A stretch of DNA of 64,000 nucleotides, taken from Cytobacillus horneckiae (GTDB taxonomy: Bacteria > Bacillota > Bacilli > Bacillales > Cytobacillaceae). Numbering within the stretch: position 1 is the first letter of the stretch; the number at the start of each line of letters is the position of its first letter. A program made the position numbers and the translations under genes. Location of the stretch: the NCBI RefSeq assembly GCF_002835735.1, contig NZ_PISD01000054.1, positions 1 to 64,000 of the forward strand, read 5' to 3'. Below are positions 26,324 to 33,796 of the stretch, one piece after another. The notes under the pieces were generated by a model. The model searched no databases. It was given only the letters and a program-made list of their open reading frames with translations, and was not told where the DNA came from.

Positions 26324-27466
26324 ATGAGTATAAAAAAGTTTGATACAAAATCGCTTGATTTAATTTTAGAGAAAATGATTGAGACAGTAGGAACGAGCAA
26401 GGATGAAATCTTTCGTATTGGCGAACAATGCCGCAAAGACTATGAGACATTGACGGAAGAGCTAAAAGACGTCAAGCATATGGTCATTAAAGTGATTGAT
26501 GAAGGCGATCGTCTTGAAGGTCAAACACGATTTGCCAGAAAGCGTCTTTCTGAAGTCAGCATGCATTTTAAGGATTATACGGAAGCCCAGGTTCGCGATG
26601 CGTATGAAAAGGCACACCAGCTCCAAATGGATTTATCCATGAACCGCCAATTGGAAAAGCAGCTGAGAGATCGCCGTGATGATATTGAAAGACGGCTTGT
26701 CGGCGTTAGCGATACAATTGAACGAGCTGAGCACCTAATTTCGCAAATTACTGTCGTCATGAATTATTTAATGAGCGACATTAAGCAGATGGGCGAAATG
26801 CTTGAAGATGCGAAAATGAAGCAGGAGTTTGGGTTGAAAATTATTGAGGCGCAAGAGGAAGAACGCAAACGGCTTTCCAGAGAAATTCATGATGGTCCTG
26901 CACAAATGATGGCCAATGTAATGATGCGCTCCGATTTAATTGAACGTGTATATAAAGAGCGCGGTACAGACGAAGCGATGATAGAAATCAGGAATTTGAA
27001 AAAGATGGTGAGAAGTGCGCTTTATGAAGTGCGCCGCATCATTTATGATTTGCGTCCGATGGCTCTTGATGATTTAGGCTTAGTTCCAACCTTAAAGAAA
27101 TATTTGCAAACAACAGAAGAATACCACAAACAGACGAAGATTTCTTTTATGAATATAGGCAAGGAAATAAGGCTTCCTAGCCAATATGAAGTGGCTCTGT
27201 TCCGTCTCATACAAGAAGCAGTACAAAATGCAATCAAGCACGCAGAGTCGAATGAAATCGCAGTTAAATTAGAAATAAACAAGATGAGGGTGGCTGTTGT
27301 CATTAAAGATGACGGCAAAGGCTTCGATATTAATGAAAAGAAAGCCCAATCCTTTGGTATTATTGGGATGAGAGAAAGAGTGGAACTTCTTGAAGGACAG
27401 CTTTCCATCGATTCACATATTGGAAAGGGCACAATTGTAATCATTCAAATTCCATTGAATTTATAA
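26324..27466 (+). CDS. degS: Sensor histidine kinase DegS
   Basis: Cytoplasmic kinase of the DegS-DegU system controlling exoenzymes, motility, competence and biofilm. 380 residues: an N-terminal coiled-coil sensor domain (about 1-180), a HisKA_3 dimerisation domain with the phosphoacceptor in LSREIHDGPAQMM at His189, and a HATPase_c domain with VQNAIKHAESNEI and KDDGKGFD and GIIGMRERVELL. ATG 26324 lies 7 nt after TGGAGGA; ATG 26318 touches the ribosome site. Followed 78 nt later by degU. Confidence 0.95.
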   Translation: MSIKKFDTKSLDLILEKMIETVGTSKDEIFRIGEQCRKDYETLTEELKDVKHMVIKVIDEGDRLEGQTRFARKRLSEVSMHFKDYTEAQVRDAYEKAHQLQMDLSMNRQLEKQLRDRRDDIERRLVGVSDTIERAEHLISQITVVMNYLMSDIKQMGEMLEDAKMKQEFGLKIIEAQEEERKRLSREIHDGPAQMMANVMMRSDLIERVYKERGTDEAMIEIRNLKKMVRSALYEVRRIIYDLRPMALDDLGLVPTLKKYLQTTEEYHKQTKISFMNIGKEIRLPSQYEVALFRLIQEAVQNAIKHAESNEIAVKLEINKMRVAVVIKDDGKGFDINEKKAQSFGIIGMRERVELLEGQLSIDSHIGKGTIVIIQIPLNL

Positions 27467-27544
27467 TGTTAAGATGCCGATAAAAAGCTGATCCAACATC
27501 ATGATACAGAGAGAATTTTTATAGAGATTTGGGAGGCGAAGGAC

Positions 27545-28228
27545 TTGAATACAAAGATAGTGATTATTGACGACCACCAGCTATTTAGAGAAGGGGTTAA
27601 ACGTATTTTAGATTTTGAAAAGACATTCGATGTTGTTGCAGAAGGTGATGATGGCAGCGAAGCAATCGGAATCGTTGAAGAATATCAACCAGACGTCATT
27701 ATTATGGACATCAATATGCCGAATACAAATGGTGTAGAAGCCACTCGTCAGCTTGTTGAGAAATACCCAGATTCAAAGGTTATCATTCTATCTATTCACG
27801 ATGATGAAAACTACGTGACACATGCTCTAAAAACAGGCGCGAGCGGTTATCTATTAAAAGAGATGGATGCAGATGCTCTTGTTGAAGCCGTGAAAGTAGT
27901 TGCTGATGGCGGATCATATCTTCACCCTAAAGTGACACATAACCTAGTAAACGAATATCGCCGCTTAGCTTCTGAAGGAACTGGTACAACGGGTTCTTAC
28001 GGCCAAGTAGAAATCCGCAGACCGCTTCATCTTCTGACGCGCCGCGAATGCGAAGTGCTCCAACTTCTTGCGGATGGCAAAAGCAACCGTGGTATCGGCG
28101 AAGCACTTTACATTAGCGAAAAAACAGTTAAGAACCATGTAAGCAATATCCTGCAAAAAATGAATGTAAACGACCGTACACAAGCCGTAGTCGTAGCCAT
28201 CAAAAATGGCTGGGTTGAAGTGCGCTAA
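27545..28228 (+). CDS. degU: Response regulator DegU
   Basis: NarL/LuxR-type regulator. 227 residues: receiver with DD (10-11 region), phosphoacceptor Asp55 in [24 protein letters not shown] with the conserved Lys, a linker, and a C-terminal LuxR helix-turn-helix [43 protein letters not shown] start 7 nt after GGGAGGCG. In B. subtilis DegU also controls flgM and comK; both flagellar and competence genes lie just downstream here. Confidence 0.95.
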   Translation: MNTKIVIIDDHQLFREGVKRILDFEKTFDVVAEGDDGSEAIGIVEEYQPDVIIMDINMPNTNGVEATRQLVEKYPDSKVIILSIHDDENYVTHALKTGASGYLLKEMDADALVEAVKVVADGGSYLHPKVTHNLVNEYRRLASEGTGTTGSYGQVEIRRPLHLLTRRECEVLQLLADGKSNRGIGEALYISEKTVKNHVSNILQKMNVNDRTQAVVVAIKNGWVEVR

Positions 28229-28258
28229 CCAAATAAAATGCATATATCATGCGAAACA

Positions 28259-28290
28259 AAAACACGCGAACCCAATCGCGTGTTTTCTGT
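28259..28290 (+). terminator. Terminator after degU
   Basis: Stem ACACGCGA (28262-28269) / TCGCGTGT (28276-28283), loop ACCCAA, then TTTTCTGTTTTT. Confidence 0.8.
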
Positions 28291-28318
28291 TTTTCTCTGT
28301 CAGAAGGGGACGCTTGTT

Positions 28319-28331
28319 GGTGACAGGTACC
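28319..28331 (-). repeat. Dispersed 13-bp repeat GGTRCCTGTCACC, copy 1
   Basis: GGTGACAGGTACC, the inverted orientation of the consensus. It lies just before the AHSA1 gene; copy 2 in the opposite orientation lies just after the ArsR gene. Confidence 0.7.
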
Positions 28332-28421
28332 TACACGTTTCGACATGAACTTGAAAGTAACACCTTTTAGTGTTATGATGATTCGGGTTGAGTAATCAAT
28401 TCAATTATTTGAGGAGGCTTT

Positions 28422-28850
28422 ATGATGAGTGAACAGAACGCTATTGCTGAGATTAGAAAGACGGTTATATTGAATGCTCCGATTGAAAAAGTATGGAAGG
28501 CTGTATCCACTTCAGAGGGCATCGCTGGTTGGTGGATGCCGAATACACTCGAACCGATTGTTGGCAAGGAATTTATTCTTCATGCCGGTCAATTTGGAGA
28601 TTCACCTTGTAAAGTTATCGAAATTCAGCCGCTAAAACGTGTGCGCTTCGACTGGGGGAAAGACTGGCAGTTGACTTTCGAGTTAAAACAAATTGAAGAA
28701 TCAAAGATTGAATTTACATTAATCCATTCTGGCTGGGATGAGTCCAAGAAAACAGAGTTTGGTCAACCGCATTCTAACATTCGCGAAATTATGGACGGCG
28801 GCTGGGAAGGCATCGTTAAAAATCAGCTAGTGAAATATGTAGAGGCATAA
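28422..28850 (+). CDS. SRPBCC/AHSA1-domain protein
   Basis: 142-residue START-like helix-grip protein of the AHSA1 group: KTVILNAPIEKVWKAVSTSEGIAGWWMP at the N-terminus, DSPCKVIEIQPLKRVRFDW in the middle and FTLIHSGWDES with the long C-terminal helix. Such proteins bind hydrophobic ligands or partners; no defined reaction. Begins after GAGGAGG; ATG 28425 is equivalent. It is followed 1 nt later by an ArsR regulator, a frequent pairing in Bacillaceae, which suggests the regulator controls this small operon. The pair interrupts the usual degU-degV order. Confidence 0.85.
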   Translation: MMSEQNAIAEIRKTVILNAPIEKVWKAVSTSEGIAGWWMPNTLEPIVGKEFILHAGQFGDSPCKVIEIQPLKRVRFDWGKDWQLTFELKQIEESKIEFTLIHSGWDESKKTEFGQPHSNIREIMDGGWEGIVKNQLVKYVEA

Positions 28851-28851
28851 G

Positions 28852-29181
28852 TTGGCTACTACAACAGCCAAGCATGATGTTTTCCAAGCTATCGCTGACC
28901 CTTCGCGCCGTAAAATGCTTATACTCCTTGCTGACGAGGAAATGCCAATCGCAGCGATAACAGAATGTTTCCCAATTACACGAACTGCAGTAAATAAACA
29001 TTTGCAAATCTTATCTAATGCAGGCCTCGTAACAAGCCAAAGGGTAGGGAGAGAAACAAGGTACAAACTCCACCCCGAGCCGCTAACGGAAATAAAAGGC
29101 TGGCTAAGCTTTTTCGAAGAATATTGGGACGATAAATTATCTGCATTAAAGAATTTTGTCGAAGAAGAAAATAACCAATAA
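28852..29181 (+). CDS. ArsR-family transcriptional regulator
   Basis: 109-residue winged-helix protein: FQAIADPSRRKMLILLADEEMPIAAITECFPITRTAVNKHLQIL (helix-turn-helix about residues 10-53) then VTSQRVGRETRYKLHPEPLTEI (wing). No metal-binding CxC motif, so not a classical metal sensor. TTG start with AGAGG 6 nt before. Possibly autoregulates the AHSA1-ArsR pair. Confidence 0.88.
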   Translation: MATTTAKHDVFQAIADPSRRKMLILLADEEMPIAAITECFPITRTAVNKHLQILSNAGLVTSQRVGRETRYKLHPEPLTEIKGWLSFFEEYWDDKLSALKNFVEEENNQ

Positions 29182-29184
29182 TGG

Positions 29185-29231
29185 GTAGGTGACATGGTGT
29201 GGGTACCTGTCACCTACATAATTCGACAAAA
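29185..29231 (+). repeat. Dispersed repeat copy 2 within a hairpin
   Basis: GGTACCTGTCACC at 29202-29214 followed by TTCGACA. A perfect 10-bp stem GTAGGTGACA (29185-29194) / TGTCACCTAC (29208-29217) encloses it. Could also serve as a transcript end, although no T run follows. Confidence 0.7.
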
Positions 29232-29413
29232 TGAAAATGATGTCCTCTCTCCAAAAGCATTTTCTACTACTTGATAGGTTAAATCTGTGCTTGATTATTA
29301 GCTAGAAAGAAACTACTAGATTATCACCAAACTTAATGCATTTTTCCCCACTTTCATATAAAATGGTTACAGAACATATAGTAGAGAAAAAAGGTGAAGG
29401 AGCAACTCTATTT

Positions 29414-30253
29414 ATGAAAACGGCCGTAGTAACGGATAGTACAGCATATATTACAAAAGAAGTAAGAGACAAGTTTAATATACACATGATTCCTTTGAGT
29501 GTCATTTTCGGCAATGAGTCCTATCAGGAGGAAGTGGAAATTACAGCTGAAAGCTTTTATGAGGAAGTGAAGCATAAAGAGCTGCCAACAACCTCTCAAC
29601 CGTCTGTGGGAGAATTTGTGTCACTTTTTGAAAAGCTTTCCCAAGATTATGATGCGGTGATTTCGATCCATCTTTCAAGCGGCATTAGCGGTACATTTCA
29701 AGGTGCTGTGTCTGCTGGCGATATGGTAGAGGGGATTGAAGTATATCCATTTGATTCTGAGATTAGCTGTATGGTTCAAGGTTTTTACGTTTTGAAAGCA
29801 GCCGAGATGGCTGCGGAAGGTAAAAGTCCTGAAGCAATTATGGCAAAGATGGCGGAGATGAAAAAGTCCATTCGCGCCTATTTCATGGCGGATGACCTTT
29901 CCCATCTTCAACGCGGCGGAAGACTTACAAGTGCACAGGCAATTCTCGGAAGCCTGCTGCAAGTGAAGCCTGTTCTTCATTTTGAAAATAAAAAAATCGT
30001 GCCTTTTGAGAAAATTCGTACGCGCAAAAAAGCGATGAAGAGAATCGTTGACCTCCTTGGTGAAGATGCAAAAGGCGGCGAGCAATATTTAGCCTCTATT
30101 ATTCATGCCAACCGCGAAGAAGATGCGAAGAAATGGAAGGCAGAGCTGGAGGAGCTGTACCCGAATGTTGAGTTTGGCATCAGCTATTTTGGTCCGGTTA
30201 TTGGAACTCATCTTGGCGAAGGCTCAATGGGCCTCGGCTGGGTAAAAAAATAA
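29414..30253 (+). CDS. DegV family fatty-acid-binding protein (YviA-like)
   Basis: 279-residue DegV/FakB-type protein; family members bind a fatty acid and in some species present it to FakA kinase. Signatures are VVTDSTAYITKE at the N-terminus, TTSQPSVGEF near residue 60, ISIHLSSGISGTFQGA near 83 and GGRLTSAQAILGSLLQVKPVL near 170; the C-terminal GPVIGTHLGEGSMGLGW is the fatty-acid head-group pocket. The ATG at 29414 gives the normal N-terminus; the open frame from 29336 is not supported. Orthologous to yviA, between degU and comFA in B. subtilis. Confidence 0.9.
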   Translation: MKTAVVTDSTAYITKEVRDKFNIHMIPLSVIFGNESYQEEVEITAESFYEEVKHKELPTTSQPSVGEFVSLFEKLSQDYDAVISIHLSSGISGTFQGAVSAGDMVEGIEVYPFDSEISCMVQGFYVLKAAEMAAEGKSPEAIMAKMAEMKKSIRAYFMADDLSHLQRGGRLTSAQAILGSLLQVKPVLHFENKKIVPFEKIRTRKKAMKRIVDLLGEDAKGGEQYLASIIHANREEDAKKWKAELEELYPNVEFGISYFGPVIGTHLGEGSMGLGWVKK

Positions 30254-30311
30254 AGTAAATGCCATTCCGTTCAACCGCCGGAATGGTATTCTTCTATAGA
30301 AAGGAGATACT

Positions 30312-31799
30312 ATGCGATTTATTATAAAAAACTCCCATCTCCATCCAGTCTTTGAGAAAATACAACACTCCCTCCCCGTCACACAAATCGATTCTATTCC
30401 ACAGCCATCGCCTAATCCTAACTTTAGTTTCAACGAACAGCTGCAGCAACTCCTTACAGGAAAGCAATTACTCCACGATGATTTAGAACATTCCATCGAA
30501 GAAATCCACTCCCATTACGAGAACGGCTATATTCAATATCGAAAACCCATCAGCTATCAAAATAATAAGCCCTTTTGCGTGCGCTGCGGGAACAATCAGT
30601 TTTTCGCCCACTTTCCTTGTTCACGATGTCATGAAGAAGACTGCGCCTATTGCCGTCACTGTATTATGATGGGCAGAGTATCTGCCTGCACGCCATTGTT
30701 AACTTGGTCAGGTCCTGAATTCCCATTATTTAAAGCGCGAAACGCGCTCAAATGGGAAGGGCAGCTGTCCAAAGGGCAGGAAGCTGCCTCAAACGCTGTC
30801 AAACTAACGATTATTGAGCAAAAAGAGTTATTAGTATGGGCTGTCTGCGGCGCAGGAAAAACAGAAGTGCTGTTTAATGGCATTAACGAGGCGCTCTTAT
30901 TTGGACAGCGCGTCTGCATCGCCACGCCAAGAACAGACGTTGTCCTCGAACTTGCGCCAAGGCTAAAAAAGGTTTTTCCTGACACGACCGTTGCCGCCTT
31001 ATACGGAGGAAGTGAAGACCGGCATCGTCCTGCACAGCTAATCATAGCGACCACGCACCAATTGTTTCGTTTTTATCAGGCTTTCGATACATTAGTTGTA
31101 GATGAAGTAGATGCGTTTCCATATTCAAAAGACGAAACGCTTCAATATGCCGTTCAGCAGGCGCGAAAGTCACCATCCTCTATGATTTACCTCACTGCAA
31201 CCCCAAATAAAAAATGGCAGGCACAATGTCGAAGCGGAAAGCGTAATTACATGACTATTCCAGCTAGATTCCATCGCTTTAGCCTCCCTGTACCTGAATT
31301 TACCTGGTGTGGAAACTGGGAAAAGCTTGTCGAAAAACAGCGGCTGCCAAACATTGTTACGAGATGGCTCAAAGAAAGAATCGATGCCGGCAGGCAAGCG
31401 CTGCTTTTTCTTCCGAAAATCGCAAAGATGGAAAAAGTGTTGCCAATAGTACAAAGGCTTCACACTAATATTCAAGCTGTTCATGCCGAAGATCCTGACA
31501 GAAAAGAAAAGGTGCAAAACATGCGGGAGAAAAAAACGCTCGTTTTGCTAACGACTACAATTTTGGAAAGAGGAGTAACTTTTCCTAATATCGATGTTGC
31601 CGTACTTGGTGCAGAGGACAGAATTTTTACTGAAAGCGCCCTTGTACAAATAGCTGGCAGAGTCGGAAGAAGTGCGGATGCACCAACAGGGAATATTACC
31701 TTTTTTCATTATGGAAAAACAAAAGCGATGGTACGGGCAAAAAAGCAGATCATGAATATGAATGCAGAAGCTAGAAAAAAGGGGCTGATTAACGATTAA
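30312..31799 (+). CDS. comFA: Competence helicase ComFA
   Basis: DEAD-like ATP-dependent translocase needed to pull single-stranded DNA into the cell during transformation. 495 residues: an N-terminal zinc finger CVRCGN...CSRCHEEDCAYCRHC (about residues 90-120), Walker A AVCGAGKTEVL near 180, DEVD-type Walker B VVDEVDAFPYS near 265 and helicase motif VI-like VQIAGRVGRSADAP near 447. AAAGGAG precedes the ATG. comFC follows with overlapping stop/start; comFB, present between them in B. subtilis, is absent. Confidence 0.95.
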   Translation: MRFIIKNSHLHPVFEKIQHSLPVTQIDSIPQPSPNPNFSFNEQLQQLLTGKQLLHDDLEHSIEEIHSHYENGYIQYRKPISYQNNKPFCVRCGNNQFFAHFPCSRCHEEDCAYCRHCIMMGRVSACTPLLTWSGPEFPLFKARNALKWEGQLSKGQEAASNAVKLTIIEQKELLVWAVCGAGKTEVLFNGINEALLFGQRVCIATPRTDVVLELAPRLKKVFPDTTVAALYGGSEDRHRPAQLIIATTHQLFRFYQAFDTLVVDEVDAFPYSKDETLQYAVQQARKSPSSMIYLTATPNKKWQAQCRSGKRNYMTIPARFHRFSLPVPEFTWCGNWEKLVEKQRLPNIVTRWLKERIDAGRQALLFLPKIAKMEKVLPIVQRLHTNIQAVHAEDPDRKEKVQNMREKKTLVLLTTTILERGVTFPNIDVAVLGAEDRIFTESALVQIAGRVGRSADAPTGNITFFHYGKTKAMVRAKKQIMNMNAEARKKGLIND

Positions 31800-32475
31800 A
31801 TGTTTATTGTGTCAGATAGAATTAATGCCGGTTCTTGGATGGGCTGCACTTTTTCAACAGGAAAAGCCCCAATATTTTTGCGGCAGCTGCCTATCAAAAT
31901 GGGAGTGCATCAGCGGAAGAACCTGCAAATTATGTGATCGGCCAGAGGTGGAGGAAGAGGTGTGCTTTGACTGTGTCAGATGGGAACAGGATGAGAAGTG
32001 GTTCGGCAGTTTAAAACAAAATTTGTCGCTAGTTGTTTATAATCAATTTTGTAAAGAGGTCATTGCCCGTTTTAAATATCGAGGCGACTATCAATTATCC
32101 TATCCACTTGCCGAGATGCTGCGAGAGAAATTGGACAGGCTTAACTATGACTTCCTCGTTCCAATCCCTCTTAGTCCTGAGAGAAAATATGAAAGAGGAT
32201 TTAATCAATCCGAAGCCCTCATCAATGCACTTGGCCGTCAGCCGCTAAGTATATTGACAAGAATTCATTCTGAAAAACAATCAAAAAAGTCACGCAACGA
32301 GCGGATTTCACTACCTCAAGTATTTCAACTGACGGATTCGGCAGCTATACAAGATAAATGTCTTGTCATAATTGACGATATATACACTACAGGATCAACA
32401 TTGCGGCATGCCGCAAAACTATTAAAGGAGTCCGGGGCAAAGGAAGTAACCTCTCTGACTATTGCCCGCGGCTGA
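31795..32475 (+). CDS. comFC: Competence protein ComFC
   Basis: Phosphoribosyltransferase-fold competence protein that works with ComFA at the cytoplasmic side of the uptake channel. Zinc finger CLLC...CGSC...CKLCDRP...CFDC, then a PRTase domain with FDYLVPIPLSPERKYERGFNQSE-like segment (VPIPLSPERKYERGFNQ) and the PRPP loop VIIDDIYTTGSTLRHAA near residue 195. The first CLLC pair lies upstream of the first standard start (TTG 31807). An upstream stop at 31786 leaves only TTA, ACG, ATT or AAA, so ATT 31795, overlapping the comFA stop, is the best start. If TTG 31807 is used instead, half of the first CxxC is lost. Confidence 0.88.
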   Translation: MKCLLCQIELMPVLGWAALFQQEKPQYFCGSCLSKWECISGRTCKLCDRPEVEEEVCFDCVRWEQDEKWFGSLKQNLSLVVYNQFCKEVIARFKYRGDYQLSYPLAEMLREKLDRLNYDFLVPIPLSPERKYERGFNQSEALINALGRQPLSILTRIHSEKQSKKSRNERISLPQVFQLTDSAAIQDKCLVIIDDIYTTGSTLRHAAKLLKESGAKEVTSLTIARG

Positions 32476-32497
32476 AAAATCGAACAGAGGTGATGAA

Positions 32498-32905
32498 ATG
32501 GCAGAGATTATGAACTGTCCAAAATGCAATGCTCTTTTTGTGAAAAGTGGGTTAAATGAACTTTGTACGAATTGCTATAATGAAGAAGAAACAGCTTTTA
32601 ATCGTGTTTATCAATTTTTAAAGAAAAGGGAAAATCGTGCAGCAACAATGGATCAGATAGTAGAGGCAACGGATGTTGACGAACCTTTGTTGCTGAAATT
32701 TGTAAAAAGCGGACGGCTGAAGCTTGCTCAGTTTCCTAACCTTGGCTACCCTTGTGATCAATGCGGCCACATTATAAGAGAGGGTAGGCTTTGTGAGCGT
32801 TGCAAAAGCGGGTTAAAGCAGGATCTTGAGCTTCATGAGCGCGAAGAAAAAAGGATAAAGGAAAAGCAGCAAACCTATTTTGCTTTCAATAAAGATTCTA
32901 AGTAA
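32498..32905 (+). CDS. yvyF: Flagellar operon protein YvyF (zinc-ribbon, helix-turn-helix-like)
   Basis: 135 residues, TIGR03826-type flagellar operon protein of unknown role. Two four-cysteine zinc ribbons, CPKC...CTNC (residues 6-27) and CDQCGH...CERC (about 86-104), flank a helical segment TMDQIVEATDVDEPLLLKFVKSGRL resembling a DNA-binding helix-turn-helix. The ATG at 32498 follows GAGGTGAT; an upstream in-frame ATG at 32462 lies inside comFC. Conserved position just before flgM. Confidence 0.88.
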   Translation: MAEIMNCPKCNALFVKSGLNELCTNCYNEEETAFNRVYQFLKKRENRAATMDQIVEATDVDEPLLLKFVKSGRLKLAQFPNLGYPCDQCGHIIREGRLCERCKSGLKQDLELHEREEKRIKEKQQTYFAFNKDSK

Positions 32906-32930
32906 TTTTTACTAAAAAGAAGAAAAGCTT

Positions 32931-32957
32931 TAAAAATCCTCCATTCATAACCGATAA
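32931..32957 (+). promoter_or_regulatory. SigD promoter of flgM operon
   Basis: TAAA (32931-32934), 15-nt spacer, ACCGATAA (32950-32957), one base short of an ideal SigD -10 (GCCGATAT) at two positions. It lies 43 nt before flgM, as in B. subtilis, where flgM is read from a SigD promoter. Confidence 0.8.
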
Positions 32958-32999
32958 TAGAGTTAGAATGAACGAACGTGACGAAAGTGGGGAATGACG

Positions 33000-33275
33000 A
33001 TGAAGATTAATCAATTTGGTTCATCCAATCAAGTGAATCCGTATCAGCGGCAAGCAAATAAGGCGCATGCAATAGAACAGTCGCTGAAGAAAACAGCCGA
33101 CAAGCTTGAAATCTCATCAGCTGCCAAAGAAATGCAGCAGATGTCCCAATCAACACCAGCCCGCCAGGCTCGGGTAGATGAGTTGAAAATTCAAGTCGAA
33201 AACGGGACGTATAAAATCAATCCTCAAGACATCGCGAAGAGCATCGTGAATTTTTATAATAATAAACCTAAATGA
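33000..33275 (+). CDS. flgM: Anti-sigma-D factor FlgM
   Basis: Binds and holds SigD until the hook-basal body is complete. 91 residues with the FlgM C-terminal core DKLEISSAAKEMQQM and ARVDELKIQVENGTYKINPQDIAKSIVNFY (about residues 34-88). ATG 33000 stands 6 nt after GTGGGGA; ATG 32994 is also in frame. First gene after a SigD promoter, giving a negative feedback loop, with flgN, flgK and flgL behind it. Confidence 0.93.
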   Translation: MKINQFGSSNQVNPYQRQANKAHAIEQSLKKTADKLEISSAAKEMQQMSQSTPARQARVDELKIQVENGTYKINPQDIAKSIVNFYNNKPK

Positions 33276-33286
33276 GGAGGGCTCAC

Positions 33287-33769
33287 ATGTCCGCTCAAGC
33301 ATTGATTACATCTATGGATAAGCTCGTTTCGCTCCATAAAAGCCTTCATGAGCTTGCAGTCAAAAAAACAGATATCATTAAAAAAGGGGACATGGAAAGT
33401 CTCGATCAAATGATGAAGGATGAGCAGAAGTATGTTGCGGCAATCGGGAAAATGGAACAGGCGAGAGCTCAGATTACACAAGGTCTTGTAGCTGATAAAT
33501 CTGAACCGACATTGAGTGATTGCCTGCAAGTTGTCTCTGAGGAGCATAAACTGCTGCTATCAGAAAAGAAAGAAAAGCTGTTGGAGATAGTAAATGAGCT
33601 ACAGGAACGGAATAAGCTGAATCAGCAGCTCGTTTACCATTCTCTGCAGTTTGTTAATATGTCACTTAGCTTAGTGAATCCGCAAGCTGCAGCGCAAAAT
33701 ATGAATTATGTACATCCTCAAGCGGCTAAACAGAGCCAATCCAGCGGGATGTTCAATTCTAAGGTGTAG
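33287..33769 (+). CDS. flgN: Flagellar chaperone FlgN (YvyG)
   Basis: 160-residue, largely helical chaperone expected to escort FlgK and FlgL to the flagellar export apparatus. Family features are LVSLHKSLHELAVKKTDIIKKGDMESLDQMMKDEQKYV near the N-terminus and a long C-terminal helix ELQERNKLNQQLVYHSLQFVNMSLSLV. GAGGAGGG precedes the ATG at 33287; the frame start at 33272 overlaps flgM and is less likely. Directly upstream of its client flgK. Confidence 0.88.
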   Translation: MSAQALITSMDKLVSLHKSLHELAVKKTDIIKKGDMESLDQMMKDEQKYVAAIGKMEQARAQITQGLVADKSEPTLSDCLQVVSEEHKLLLSEKKEKLLEIVNELQERNKLNQQLVYHSLQFVNMSLSLVNPQAAAQNMNYVHPQAAKQSQSSGMFNSKV

Positions 33770-33796
33770 CCTTGAATAGATGGAGGAATTAATAAA

